Source of the DNA: Silene latifolia
Lineage: Eukaryota; Streptophyta; Magnoliopsida; Caryophyllales; Caryophyllaceae
DNA: 64,000 bases
Direction of reading: 5' to 3'
Assembly (NCBI RefSeq): GCF_048544455.1
Contig: NC_133536.1
Coordinates: 37,032,652-37,096,651 of the forward strand
A program made the position numbers and the translations under genes. Under the pieces are notes generated by a model. The model had not been told where the DNA came from. It worked only from the letters and a program-made list of their open reading frames with translations, and ran no database searches. Shown here in pieces: positions 11,345 to 23,220 of this stretch; the first letter of the stretch is position 1, and the number at the start of each line of letters is the position of its first letter.

Positions 11345-12289
11345 ACGACATTCCTAGCCGGGTAGGTGCAAAGGTTTTTTTGGGTGTTCTTTATGATAGC
11401 GGGTCAAATATTTCTCAAGGAATTGTATTGAATCTTTGCTCTTAAAGGTTTGAGCTGGAAAACAAGATCCATCAAGTTTTTAAAGCGCGGTAGTTAAATA
11501 TTTTGTTTCAAAGATGATTCAATAATGAAAGTTCCTTGTTACCTTTGTAAAAATACATTATATCGCTTATATAATGATGGTTCATGCTCCTGAATTACAC
11601 GTATAAGGTACATATACTCGTCACGATAAATGATTTATAACTACTTATTTCACGAACAAATCCAAGCTATTTACTGACTTGAAATTTAAGTATGATGAGA
11701 AATGACAATGTAGAAAATGTAGCCTATATGTTTGAATTGAAGTTAAGTCTTTATTTGGGTCTACTTTGTAGTTAATATTTGAAATCATGTAATTTATCTC
11801 TTTGTTACCTTTTCTGATTATTTGGTAGGCTTATGGTGACATGCAAAATGGTAGACTATTGAAAATGGTTGCCTAATGAAAATGGTCATTGTAAAAAAGT
11901 TACGCTTATCAGAGGCTATACATTCGAGATGCTAAAACATTAAAAGAGTACTTTGGACATAAAAAAAAAGGGAATATTATAAAATCAAAGAGGGAAAAAA
12001 ACTATAAATAGATTTGAACAAAGGGTGAGTAAACAAATGACCATTCACATAGTATCGGATACCAAGATGTAGAAAAGTCTCTTTAAAATGATTAGTTACA
12101 CGAGCAAGAGATCTATTATTATCAAGGAGATACATGTAAACCAAAATATTACTCTAGAGAAGCGTAGGTGTATTGCCATCTAATTTCTCATCCTTCACGA
12201 GAACACTAAGTCGATGCCATATTATGGTGATAATAACTTGTAAAGATGGTCGATGACGGACTCGTAACCGACCTTGACTACAATGTGAA
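11345..12289. other. Helitron interior, nothing recognised
   Basis: AT-rich sequence without ORFs of interest. No repeat or structural RNA is evident. Confidence 0.5.
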
Positions 12290-13440
12290 GCGAGTAATTA
12301 TCAGGGGGAGGGAGGGGTAAGGGGATGAGGAGAAATAGTAGGAGGAGAGGAAAAGGAGCACGCGGATAAGGAGAAGAGGAAAAGGATATAGGTCGGAAAA
12401 GAGAATGAGGGGACACAAAAAGAGGCAGGGAAAGGAAATGGAAGGATGTGAACGATAAGGCGAAGAACTAAACTTCTTGCACCTTTATAAAAAGGGTTAG
12501 GAGGTAGATATTATTCACTAATGAATAGTAAATCTTGCAATGAACATTGGAAAAAACTTGGATCCGATTAACATTTGTTTCTAAGCTTTTTTGGCAAGGG
12601 AAAGAGGAAGGGATGAAGGGAAGAAAGAGGAAGGGAAAGATAAAGATGAATAGTTGAGGGACAAATGGGAGGATGAGTAATATGTGAGAATGTGGAGAAA
12701 AATGGGAGGAAATGTAAGAGGATGATGACATATAGCAAAGGGGCAGGGGAGGAGGAAGGAGAAAAGTAAGCATAAGGACCATGACGCTGAAAAGGGAAGA
12801 GGAGGTGGTTAAGTACGCGACGACTTGAAGAGGAAAGGGAGAGGGAAATTGGTGGAGAAAAGGAGGGGGGGGGGGGAGAGGAGGACTGGATAAATGGTAA
12901 TAATAGGAGGAGAATTTATTATAATAAATTTTGAGAAAAAAATATAAGAAAACTCGACTTATAAAAATAGATTTTACTAAATCTATCGAACTTCCTTTTC
13001 GTTGAATGTACCAGTACAGACAATCCTAAGTATGATATCACTTTCTTGAAAGATGCATAAGGAACTGGAGGAGACACAAGAGGAGGCGGGGAAATAAAAA
13101 TGGGAGGAGGCGCGGAATGGGAAAAGGACAAGGAAAATGATACGAGAGAAATAGGAGAACGAGGGGGGGAATAAAGAGGAGGGGGCGGGGGAAGAGGACA
13201 AGCAGTAGGAAGAGAAAAGGAAGAAGGAGAATGCGGATGGGGATGCGGATGGGGAAGGGGAAAGAGAATGATCGGAAAGAAGATAAAGTAGGGTAAAGGG
13301 AAATGGAAGGATGCGAATAATAAAAGGAAAGGGAAATGAGAAGGAGGGGGAAGAGAAGTGGTAAGGGGAATATAAGGAGGAGGAGTACGGGGAAAAATGG
13401 GAGGAGTAGTAATAGGAAAGGAAGTGATAATAATAAAGAA
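12290..13440 (+). repeat. Purine-rich (GGAGGA/GGAAAG) tract with tandem organisation
   Basis: Three blocks (about 12300-12450, 12590-12910 and 13060-13440) are almost entirely A and G on the + strand, including a run of ten G's at 12868-12877. Between and after them a related AT-rich module recurs, with AAACTCGACT then a GACTTC- or AACTTC-type segment and TTTTCNTTGA (12950-13005 and 13455-13515). That gives a degenerate repeat of about 500 bp. The frames of 104 and 135 codons on the - strand are leucine/proline/serine translations of this tract and are not genes. Confidence 0.7.
12475..12545 (+). mobile_element. Second Helitron-like 5' terminus
   Basis: TCTTGCACCTTTATAAAAAG is followed about 25 bp later by TATTCACTAATGAATAGTAA. 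This closely matches the Helitron start at 7001-7057, including the small inverted repeat ATTCACTAATGAAT. It is preceded by T rather than the usual A. Confidence 0.5.
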
Positions 13441-13893
13441 AACAAAAATTATGAATAAACTCGACTAAAAGAAATACAATATACTAAACTTATTAGACTT
13501 CATTTTCATTGAGAAGCAACGTTTTGTACTAAACAGTTTGTCTAAAACAAGTTTATTTAACCAGTATGTGTAGATTAACCTATGTTTTGAGTGAACCTTT
13601 ATAGAACTTTCTAAAACACCGTGTTAAAGAATTTCTATGTATAGTTGGACAAAGTGTGGTATATATGTTTACGTTACTTCGCAAGCCACAACATAATACT
13701 AATGTTCTATATATTTCATCTAATTGTGTTCTTTAGCAAATAATCATCTTCGGACCATCAAAACAATATAACAAAAAAGGTTTTATTGTGTTCGACACTC
13801 AACATGTACAACATTTTACAGACGCCGAACCAAATAAAGATCTGCTGGCATACACATGAAATGAAACGTTAAAGGTTAAAATATCTTGGGAGA

Positions 13894-13926
13894 CCGCGCG
13901 CTTTTGCGCGCGGTGCAACCAACTAG
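13894..13926 (+). mobile_element. Helitron 3' terminus (hairpin + CTAG)
   Basis: CCGCGCGC-TTTT-GCGCGCGG forms a perfect 8-bp stem (13894-13913). Nine bases later the element ends with CTAG at 13923-13926, before a T of the flanking (TA)n. Confidence 0.8.
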
Positions 13927-14249
13927 TATATATATATATATAGGAACTCGATATAGCTAAAAAAAAAAACAAAACAAATCGAAATATCTCGACCCCGATT
14001 TAGCCCAATATATAAATTCATTGTCACTCTGAACCGTTTACCATCTGTTAGGGAAAGCTTCAAATTTTATGTATTGAAGATATAAGATAACCAACCAACT
14101 TAATCTTTGCATAATTCACCAAATCGTACGTTTTTCAAAGACTAACCAAACATCCGCATATATTGAAAATTCCTTAATTAACCATACTACTAATAAAAAT
14201 AACTAACTTGCAACATAGTTCAAAATATTTTTTTCAAAAGTTATTGTTC
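13927..14249. other. (TA)n remainder and AT-rich spacer
   Basis: A short (TA)n run (13927-13941) continues the microsatellite split by the Helitron. The rest is AT-rich and no gene is seen. Confidence 0.6.
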
Positions 14250-14254
14250 GAACC

Positions 14255-15255
14255 TGTTGAGCCCGATATTTTACACTACCGTCAGGCTAGAATTCAGCCT
14301 CAGCATTACCGTTCAGGCGAGTTCAACGTAGCGGTCCAGGCAAGGAGACAGGCTAGAAGACTATATCAGGCGGACAGGGCATCATACTGAAAATACTGAT
14401 CGGGTACAACTCGGTCGCATTATTATAAGTCAAAGACAAAGATGCAAAGAAGATAACAATTGGCATTGTCAGGGTACAACAGTACAACATGCATTGTCAG
14501 GGTACAACAGACACAGTCAGACTTGCATACAAAGCAGTTTAGCCTGACAGGCATTGATACAGGCCAGGAGAGGTATCCAGGGATGAAGTGGACGACCAAC
14601 ATATAATATGGAGAAGATATTTACAAATATTGGGGGCTAAGCAATTAAGCACATGTTGAAATAAACTAAGTCAAGGGTAGTTCCTATAATCAAGGGAGAC
14701 TAAGTCCACATCTTTATAAGCATGAGGTGAAGATCAAAACCCTAGAAGAATGAGAATAAGGTAGCATCAACTAATAAGGAAAAGTCAACTATATTTAAGG
14801 AGTCTTACCTACAAACTAGCAACAACCACCACATCTTAAGGAAGGGGTTGTTGCTCTCCAACGGTCACTATAAATAAGAAGGGATGAAGCTCATTCAAGG
14901 GACATCTTATCCCACTCTCATCTACTCTACCTTAAGCAAATACTACAATTATTTAGCAATTACAACATTGTTCTTATATTACGCAAAATACATAGTGAAA
15001 TCCTCTCCTGGCTTGGTGACCGTGGTTTTTTCCCATTCAAGGGTTTTTCCACGTATAAATCATTGTGTCATGTCTCTTTTTATTATTCTTTACTTTTAAT
15101 TTATTTCCTTTTACTTTATAATCAACCCTGCAAAGGTATAACCACAATACCATCATAATAGGATGATACTAGTTAACCTCACCATTATCTACCCTGGCCG
15201 GAATACCCTGGAATGCCTGGCCGGATTCCAGGCTGCGTAAAATCCGGTCAAAACA
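14255..15255 (+). mobile_element. Solo LTR, copia-like, 1001 bp
   Basis: The unit begins TGTTGAGCCC and ends CAAAACA, so it has TGTT...AACA ends. It is flanked by identical GAACC at 14250-14254 and 15256-15260, the 5-bp duplication made by retroviral-type integrase. Inside are a TATA box (14869-14876) and a GTGGTTTTTTCCC...GGGTTTTTCCACG segment (15022-15054), typical of the transcribed leader of plant copia LTRs. No internal region or second LTR is present, so LTR-LTR recombination has removed the rest. The short frames at 14208-14390 and 14884-15099 fall inside the LTR and are not genes. Confidence 0.8.
14869..14876 (+). promoter_or_regulatory. TATA box of solo LTR
   Basis: TATAAATA about 615 bp into the solo LTR, upstream of the leader-like hairpin segment. 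Confidence 0.6.
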
Positions 15256-15260
15256 GAACC

Positions 15261-15769
15261 GTTACTATTTTTTAAAAGAAGGGTTTACTATTTATTAAAT
15301 TATAAAAGAGTACATAAAGTATTGCCTATTGTTGTTCTAATTCATATTGTGTAGTTATTGTGTGTGCCCGTCTTATGATAAAAATTGGTCACATTAACAA
15401 AGATTTATTCACGCCGATTTAAAAATGTAAAATGAATGATTTTGAGACTGGCGATTATCTAAATTGTATTATTGAACAACATGGTCTAATCGATTAAAAA
15501 AAGGTTGCTTGAAAAATCTAAATTCACGCTAAATAATTGTATAATCTATATAAGATATGAATTTTTTTTTTAAAAAAACCCGCAAAATTTTAAAACCAAT
15601 AGTGATATTATGGATACCTTAGAATATAGTGAAGTTAGTGGGCCTATTTTCAAGGAATCTTATTTTTAATTGTAGAAGTGAGATTTGGAGGGGGGGGAAA
15701 TGCTATGGTTATTATTTTATTATATTATATAGATAGATGAGTCAAATATTACCCCATATGGGTATTCTA
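15261..15769. other. AT-rich spacer
   Basis: No gene, repeat or transposon end recognised. Confidence 0.55.
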
Positions 15770-16294
15770 GAGCAATAGCAATAGAAGAACTCTATATAAA
15801 GTTCTTCTTATGCCATATCATATTTGGCTATTTCCAATATTTAAGAACTTTAATCCACAATAGAGGAACTTTTTTTTCCTTGAAAATAGACAAAGTTTAA
15901 AAAACACTTCACGTTTTCTATGTCATGGTTATTGGTCATCGCATTTCCATATGTTTAACAACCTAGTTCTTATTTTAGAACTCAATTGTTAAAATTAAGA
16001 ACCAACTTTATGATTTAGTAGATTAACTCTTTAAATAAAGTTCTTGGTGAAAATCTCGATCAAGAATAAGAACTACTATTGCTAAGAACAATAGTAATAG
16101 AAGAACTCTATATAAAGTTCTTCTCATACCATATCATATTTGTCTATTTCCATATGCTTATCAACCTAGTTCTTATTTTAGAACTCGATTCTTAAAATTA
16201 AGAACCAACTTTATGATTGAGTAGATCAACTCTTTAAATAAAGTTCTTGTTGAAGATCTCAAAAATAAGAATTACTGTACTATTGCTAATGCTC
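15770..16294. mobile_element. MITE with GAGCAATAGCAATAG TIRs and internal duplication
   Basis: The left end GAGCAATAGCAATAG matches the reverse complement of the right end CTATTGCTAATGCTC with one mismatch. TA borders both sides, but no longer target duplication is clear. The interior holds two tandem, diverged copies. Each begins with CAATAG-AATAGAAGAACTCTATATAAAGTTCTTC, split here by one variable base (15774-15810 and 16087-16120). Each also has TTAGAACTC and TTTAAATAAAGTTCTTG. The element is non-coding and short. Superfamily is not determined. Confidence 0.6.
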
Positions 16295-16729
16295 TAATGC
16301 TCTTATCTTTATTAATTCAGAAATATTTAAAACAACTTCATTAACCCACATCATCAATATGCAACCTTTTTTTTTTGGAAAAACAGTACAAGTGACCCTA
16401 CCACGTTCATCTACTAAATTAATTACTTTCACCGTATTTCCTTGCACCTCAATCCCTGCTCTTATTTAATTATAGGGTAAAGACTTTTTAAATTAAAATT
16501 ATCATACAAAATAAAAAGCAAAACTTGAGATAATTGTAATTAAAATTAAAAAACACGAAAAAAATATGGAAATGCTAATCAACACTTTACAGTGAAATAA
16601 AAAAAAACCCCGGAAATAAAATAACAAATAAAAGGAAATTTATCTAAAATATTTTTTAAAAAATACTACGAGTATGTTATACTCCGTATCAAAAAAAATG
16701 TTAAAAAAAAAATCTCTTCAATAAAAAAA
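16295..16729. other. AT-rich spacer
   Basis: Very AT-rich with poly-A/T runs. Nothing recognised. Confidence 0.55.
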
Positions 16730-17099
16730 GAGAAAATTGTTGATTACAGCCTTTTAAAAATCACTTTTTGAAAATTACAGCCTTATAAATTTTTTTTTGA
16801 AAATTACATCCCAAATATTACTTTTCTTTTAAAATTGCACCAACTTGAGGTTTTTTGTGAATTTTGATGATGTTTTTATGATGTTTGGGGTGATTAATTG
16901 GTTTGTGTTAAGGAGAGGTAAGAAATCTGGGTAAGTAGGCTCTCAAATAATAAAAGGTACATCATAAAAACATCATCAAAATTCACCAAAAACCTCAAGT
17001 TGGTGCAATTTTAGAAGAAAAGTAATATTTTGGATGTAATTTTCAAAAAAAATTTTATAAGGCTGTAATTTTCAAAAGGCTGTAATCAACAATTTTCTC
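16730..17099. mobile_element. Foldback MITE with 9-bp target duplication (Mutator-like)
   Basis: Both ends carry GAGAAAATTGTTGATTACAG in inverted orientation, and the arms stay complementary for roughly 160 bp each. The target duplication ATAAAAAAA occurs at 16721-16729 and 17100-17108, nine bases long. A 9-bp duplication with long TIRs is characteristic of Mutator-like elements. The short central loop (about 16890-16945) has no coding capacity. Transcripts through it would form a long hairpin. Confidence 0.75.
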
Positions 17100-17108
17100 A
17101 TAAAAAAA

Positions 17109-17509
17109 TAATTAATTACTATCCTCAATATAAGAAAAACGTATTTCCGTGCCAACAAGAACAAGATCAAACCTTTCTTTTCTTCTGGATGCGTTTTACG
17201 GTAAAAAAAAATAAAGGAGGTTGCTGAAGTTCTTTAAATATAAAATGGAGCTTTTTTTATTTATCCTTGTTCTTGATTTGTCAAAGCCCAAAAAAAGGAG
17301 AATTCAACGAGCTTTTTTTTATTTATTTCAACTAAATACTGTAGGATTTAGCAAGGTTGTAGAGAAATTAAGGGGTGGAAAGTAAAGAAGAAAATGAAAG
17401 AGTAGGTGAGAGTGTGAGACGAAGGGAGAGGAGGGATATATTTGAGGTATATCATCTAGGGTTTGACGATCGGATAAGATCAGTCCATTATATGCATAGA
17501 TTTTGGGCT
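17109..17509. other. Spacer before element F
   Basis: AT-rich to mixed sequence. A 67-codon frame crosses into the LTR and is not supported. No gene seen. Confidence 0.55.
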
Positions 17510-17545
17510 ATAGTTGTAATACTCCGTATTTATATGTCTTGGGGT

Positions 17546-17693
17546 ACTCTATCGAGTAGCCCTTACTCTGTCGAGTAAGGGCAAGTTGCGAAGTTAAATA
17601 GTTTCTGACCTGTTGGGCACTCGATCGAGTGGCTGGGGCACTCGATCGAGTAGGGGGGTACTCGATCGAGTATCCTTGGGTACTCGATCGAGT
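17546..17693 (+). promoter_or_regulatory. Palindrome cluster ACTCGATCGAGT in F U3
   Basis: Perfect 12-bp palindromes at 17619-17630, 17640-17651, 17660-17671 and 17682-17693, plus two degenerate copies at 17546-17557 and 17565-17576. Spacing is about 20-22 bp, close to two helical turns. The cluster ends about 50 bp before the TATA-like box, a position expected of a promoter element. Binding function is inferred, not shown. Confidence 0.7.
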
Positions 17694-17744
17694 AGCCGGT
17701 TTATCGGAGAGTTTCTCTCGGGTTTTGTTAATTATGCGATTAAG

Positions 17745-17753
17745 ATATATAAT
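17745..17753 (+). promoter_or_regulatory. TATA-like box of F LTR
   Basis: ATATATAAT about 230 bp into the LTR and about 50 bp after the palindrome cluster. Confidence 0.45.
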
Positions 17754-18916
17754 CTTTCCGTCATCATTCTAAACACTTTTACAAAAACCTAATTTACTGT
17801 TAAAGAGAGAAAGCAAGTTCATTCATCATCCTAATCGCATTGTTGACAAATTCCGGAGCTAGAGGTGTCGGATTTCATTGTTCTTTGCATCATAGTGTTC
17901 CTTGCGTCAAGGGTAAGTCCTACATACCAATTTTATAGCGTTTGGTTGACTTTGTTTAAACCATAATTTTGGGATTGGGGGTTTTTATGATTTGTTGTGT
18001 TGGTAGTTATTATGTGATTATGTGATAGGAGAAGGATTTGTAAAGGAGAGGTTTTGAGACAGCTGCTAGATCGTCTGATGATTGTGTTGCTTTCCAGGTA
18101 GGATTTCCTACTCAGTATTAGTCCTATAATGGGATGATTGTTGATGTGTTGAGATTGATTGTTTAACATCGTAATTGTGTTGTGACGGTGGTTGATTGTG
18201 ATTATTGATTAACATCGTAATTGTGTTGTGACGGTTGTGATTGTGATTGTTGTCTCTGGTTCTCGAGATGCGTTCTCGGCTGAGTGGAGTCACTTGCGGG
18301 AGTGGCTTCACGCCCTAGTTTCGCCCTTCGTGGAACCCGCCACGGAAGGGGATGTGCACATTAATGGACAGGGTTATCGCTCACTCATTATGTGGAGCGG
18401 GGCTTAGGTGGGAACGGCTGCGGTCCCCACTGGTAGGGCTGGTCCAAAGGGACGATCGGTGATTGAGATTGATGGGATTGGAGTAATTGTGTGTATGTGT
18501 GACGGTTAAGGCATGTCGTGTATCTTACTTGTTGATATATATATATAAGTTGTGTGATTAGTCGACCCCCCGTTTAAATGTTTTAAAAACTGTGGTGATC
18601 CATTCGGGGGTGGTGAGCAGTTGCTTGACAGGTATAGCTTGGATACGCGTGGGATCTAGCTGGGATGGAGTCATCACATATCAGAGTCTTTAGTCTTCCG
18701 CTGTGTTTATTAGAACAGTTCCTTTCAGTTGGTTTATAGTTTGAGAACAGTTGTATTTTACGTACTGTTGGGTTTGTAATGTAATCACTTAAACTTATTT
18801 AATAAAGTATGTTTCTTCATTGTCTTATGATTATCATGCCTCGGGTAACCGAGATGGTGGCATCCTTATACCTGAGTGGTCCTGGTAAGACACTTGGAGT
18901 ATGGGGGTATTACAAA

Positions 18917-18928
18917 TGGTATCAGAGC
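18917..18928 (+). promoter_or_regulatory. Element F primer-binding site
   Basis: TGGTATCAGAGC two bases after the 5' LTR is complementary to the 3' end of initiator tRNA-Met, the usual primer for chromoviruses and many copia elements. Confidence 0.9.
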
Positions 18929-20009
18929 GACGATCCTGAAACCTGTAACCAATGAACCTAATGAATCTAGGGAGTCAAATTAAAATGAACCCGGGGTAAT
19001 GGTTGTAGGAGCTAATGCAAAGGCTTGGGAGACGTCCTAAAGTCGCGAACTCGCCCTACAATTTTGAACCGGTCACCATGGGATATGAGTCGGGATCGCT
19101 ATGTGTTTATCTTGTGAATTGTGTAACAATATGGTGATGTGTGGCATGAATAAGGGTGATTTTGTATGCTGTTGAATGAAAGCATGTTGGATGATACTTG
19201 GGTTACCATGTTGATTGGAATAGTTAGAAAAGTATGTGAGAATGACGAATGATGTGGTGGAAAAAGGAAATAGTTTATATGTGATGAATAATGATGTGTA
19301 AGATGAATGATTTATAATGAGGCAATCCTAATAACATGTGGTTAAGGGGTGTGATAAGATTTGTTTTCATAGTTTTGTTTGCGTAAAGCTATATATTAAG
19401 TTCGTATAATTGTCTACTATCGTATCATATGTGCTTGTTAGATGAAGTATGTGATTGAACTAGATGAATTGATTGGAAAAGATGAAGTGGCAATTTCGTA
19501 AGGATATGAATTTCTTGATTATGGAAGTGTTTATGTGATGAAGTGGATTTGTAATGTTGTTGTATTAGCAACATGGAAATAGGATTTGTAGTGTATGGGT
19601 GTGGTTTGAGTCATGAAAAGTTATGAAAATTTAAAACATGCGGGTAATACATGATTGAAAGTTGAATGTTATATGAGCATGATTAATGTTGTTGCTTGGC
19701 TTTTGAAAATAGTAACATATGATTATAAATACTGGTTTTATGAGTTTTGGACTGGTTTTGCTTGATTGGTTGTTGTTTAAGTTGTTTGGAAGTAAAATCA
19801 AGTAGTTGTGTTTTTCGATTATAAAGAGGTTGTCTTTAAACTATTATAACTTGAGATGCATAAATGATTTTGATGTGATTCCAATTGGAGGTGATAGCTT
19901 GTTCTTTTACGATTCTAACGATAGGTCACACGCCCAAAGCGACCAAGTAATGAGTGAGTTATGACTGCTTTCTGAAAAACTGGACAAAGTCTTTGAGAAA
20001 TGCGTAGGT

Positions 20010-20174
20010 ACTCGATCGAGTAGCCCTGGTACTCGATCGAGTAGGGGGGTACTCGATCGAGTACGTCAGGTACTCGATCGAGTGTCCCTGGTAATTTTTT
20101 TACGTGCTTCTGATCTTCACCTACTCGATCGAGTAAGTCCCTTACTCGATCGAGTGGCCTGTACTCGATCTAGT
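20010..20174 (+). repeat. Internal palindrome cluster of F
   Basis: Six perfect ACTCGATCGAGT copies at 20010, 20031, 20051, 20072, 20123 and 20144, and one with a single mismatch at 20163-20174. Spacing is again about 20-21 bp within groups. The flanking bases resemble those in the LTR cluster, so this looks like a relocated copy of U3 sequence. Confidence 0.75.
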
Positions 20175-23170
20175 GATCCCTGTTTTGGGTCATATGCTTA
20201 TCTTTTGACTTCGTTGAATATTATGTTTAATTCAAAGGCGTCATTTTGCTTCTTTATGCATTGTTTTACATGTATGTTGGTCTTGACGCGTAAGTTACTC
20301 GATTTTGTGGTGTAAAGAGTGGCACCTATGATGAGTATGAGTTCGGTGGGGATGACATGATTTATATGTGTTGGGATTGGTAAGACTTAATTGAGGCATA
20401 GAGCATGTTGTGTGAGACGAGATGAGTGTCATGATTGTATGTTGAGTAATGAAAATGTAAGTGAATGTGAGCAAGGCATGATGTAAGTTTAAGGAACGTG
20501 AGAATGAAAAGAGTGAAAGAAAGGATGTGGATAGTAGCAACCTGAGATGTATAATAAATTATGGAGGGAGATGGTTAGAAATAGTGTTGAGTAAGAATAT
20601 ATGTAATGAAAGGTCGTTTGGAAATAGTGGTATATAGCGAACTTAATGGAGGCATGTCACGACGTAGATTTGCAGATAGTGAGTGAGATTGGGAGATTTG
20701 GGTCATTAAGAAACGAAACTAATGTGTGACTTCCTTGAGCAAGTAAGTCATGAGAGATCAGGGTGAGTAATAGCATGAGGTGGTCTGGACTGATTTATGT
20801 TAAGTGTGAGTGATAGCATAATAAGAGAAGATCCGTGGTAAGAAAGAGTGAGATGATGTCGGTAGAAAATAATGGAACTTGAGTTTAGGAGCAACGAAGG
20901 GGTAACTGGATTTCTAAAGAGTTAGCTAAAAGGAATAAGGAGTTGAACTATTAATTGGTATTATTGAGTGTAAAGAGAAAAGAAGGATAAAAGTAAGTTG
21001 AGGAAAATATTCACCGGAGTTATGTGATATAAAGGTAAGGAATCATTGAAATGTGTGATAGTGTCACGAAGATGTTAGCTAAAGGTTATATAGGAGTTTC
21101 AGGACAACATGATTGATAATGAGTTTCGAGGAACTAAGGGAGTAAGAAGTTGGTGGAGTATTGGCACGATACGAGATATTTGGTGGAGAGTTGGATGACA
21201 ATACAAATAAGATAGTATTGGGAATAATGTTGAGGTAATTTTGTTGATGGGTTTGTTGTTCGTTGTTTGGGATGTTAACCAAAGATAGGAAAGAAATCGT
21301 GATGTTTAGAGATGATTGAAAAGGGTTCGATGTCCGGATAGTGGTAGTGCTATGGTTTTTGACTAATGGTTAAGAGTGACGGTATGTTAGAGAGATGGTA
21401 ATTCTAAAGAGGCTGATTTTGTAGAGACTGAATTGATAAGTATAGTTGTGAGGAAGTATAAGACATAGTCTTGGGAGGCAGTTTCTCATAGTGAGTGTTA
21501 GCTATATGGTTATGTATGGCAGAAGGTGTTGGGCATGCGAATGGAAGAATGTGATGAGGGGCATGCGAGTTAAGCTCGGGTGACAGGTAACCTTGGTTGA
21601 GTGGTAACTTACGTGATCAGGATTGATTGGTTGGATGTGATTATGGGTCTATGTTATATATAAATGTTTGTGTGAGGTTCTGACCTCACAAGAAGTGGTA
21701 TGGTGTGATAATTATAAAGTTGTTATATGATTGTTTTGTAATTTATGTTGGGTACGGTATACTAATTGAATGATATCCAAAAGGGTAATAATTTGATTAA
21801 TTTGACATGGCTAGTTATAATTTTGTGTGTATTAATAACACATGTGTATTCCGTGAAATGGTAGAGATGATGTTCATGAGATGCTTATCTGTTTATCCAT
21901 ATCATGTGTTGCGTGGTGATTTAATAAGTGGATTTGAGTAAGTTTTTCTTGTCTGAAAAGTTATGCCGAGTCAGTGTTTATGGGAATTGTATGAAGTTGT
22001 GATGTCTATCGGTGTGGTTGTGATGCCTCGGGTGGTGATCCGGGCACGGTACATAGTGTTGTGATGCGGGTATTTTCGCACTACGGTGTGGCTGTTGGTG
22101 GCGGTGTTGTGATGCCGTCACCGGTTGTGGTGGAGTAGGCAGGATGATTATGATTCGAGTTTCGAAAGTACATAGCAGTTATACATAGATTGTTGTTTTG
22201 TTTGATGTTGTCCCCTGTGAGTTTCAGTTTGTGCAGATAGACAGTTGTCTTGTTTATTAATGTTTTCTTTACCTGGTTAAGTTGGGAATGACGGTAGAGT
22301 ATGATATACATAGAGTTGTATATGTTTTCGTTGTTGTCATAGTATAGTGACATTCTGTTAATGGGACACGGTTGTGAGAGGTTGTTACAATAATTTATGA
22401 TCTTGTTCTAGTTAAGGTTTCAGTAGACATGGTAATGGCAAGTGAGTCGTAGAACATGTGTGGTAATGATCCGAAAGATGCAGGTGGTTCATAATCCTTT
22501 GTTGAAGACAGTGAGTGTAGGGTGTCGGGGAATTATTGCCATGTTGAGTTATGTATGAGTTTTGCGGTAATGGAAGAAAGAACTTGAGGATCTAGTGTGA
22601 GAGTACGTAACCAGTGTGGATCGTGAGTTATGCTTTTGGCAATGAGAGTTTTATATAGTTTATATAGAGAGGTATGTCGTATTGCGGTGATGTGGAAGAG
22701 TTGAAGTTTTGGGTTAAGCTTAAGATTTTGAGGTATAAGTTAGGTGGTTTGATGAGTGAATTAAAGCATGAGAATTGTTTAAGTAAGAGAGCCTTAGATA
22801 TATGCATGGTGAGTGTTTGGGTTATAAACAGTTGTCTTGCACATGTGGTGGTAAAGAGGGTAATGAGATGTATCTAGGATTTAGTATTAGTAAGTTACGA
22901 GGACGTAACATTTATCTTAAGAGGAGTAGATGTGATAAAAGAGATTTTGATGGGTGTGCATATGGTAAAATATTTGGAAGTTTGAGTCTTGATGTCGAAT
23001 TAAAGGTTGATTCGTGTTGTGGTTAATTTTGTTAAAGGTCATGACCGGACTGGTAGTAGTTCGATGTTTAGGAGTGTGAGAATATTTGGATAGTGTTGAC
23101 AGTTGGATGATGATGGTTATGAGTTCGATAGTCTTGGCAGTTGGACGAGGATGTTTATGAGTGTGAGTAA

Positions 23171-23220
23171 ACTTCGAGGACGAAGTTCCTTTTAAGGGTG
23201 GTAGAATGTAACATTCCGTT
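23171..23220 (+). other. Relic polypurine tract / LTR-start junction inside F
   Basis: CTTCGAGGACGAAGTTCC, then TTTTAAGGGTGGTAGAA, then TGTAACATTCCG. The same order of modules recurs at 23432-23480 at the real 3' LTR junction. This is probably the remains of an earlier LTR boundary. Confidence 0.5.

Larger units (their letters stand above)
17515..18914 (+). repeat. Element F 5' LTR
   Basis: Starts TGTAATACTCCG, ends GGGTATTACA. Contains four perfect ACTCGATCGAGT palindromes and a TATA-like box in its first 240 bp. It is followed after two bases by the primer site. Confidence 0.9.

Noticed and set aside
13038-13445. 135-codon - strand ORF
   Set aside because: Leucine/proline-rich translation of purine-rich repeats, with overlapping open frames in other phases.
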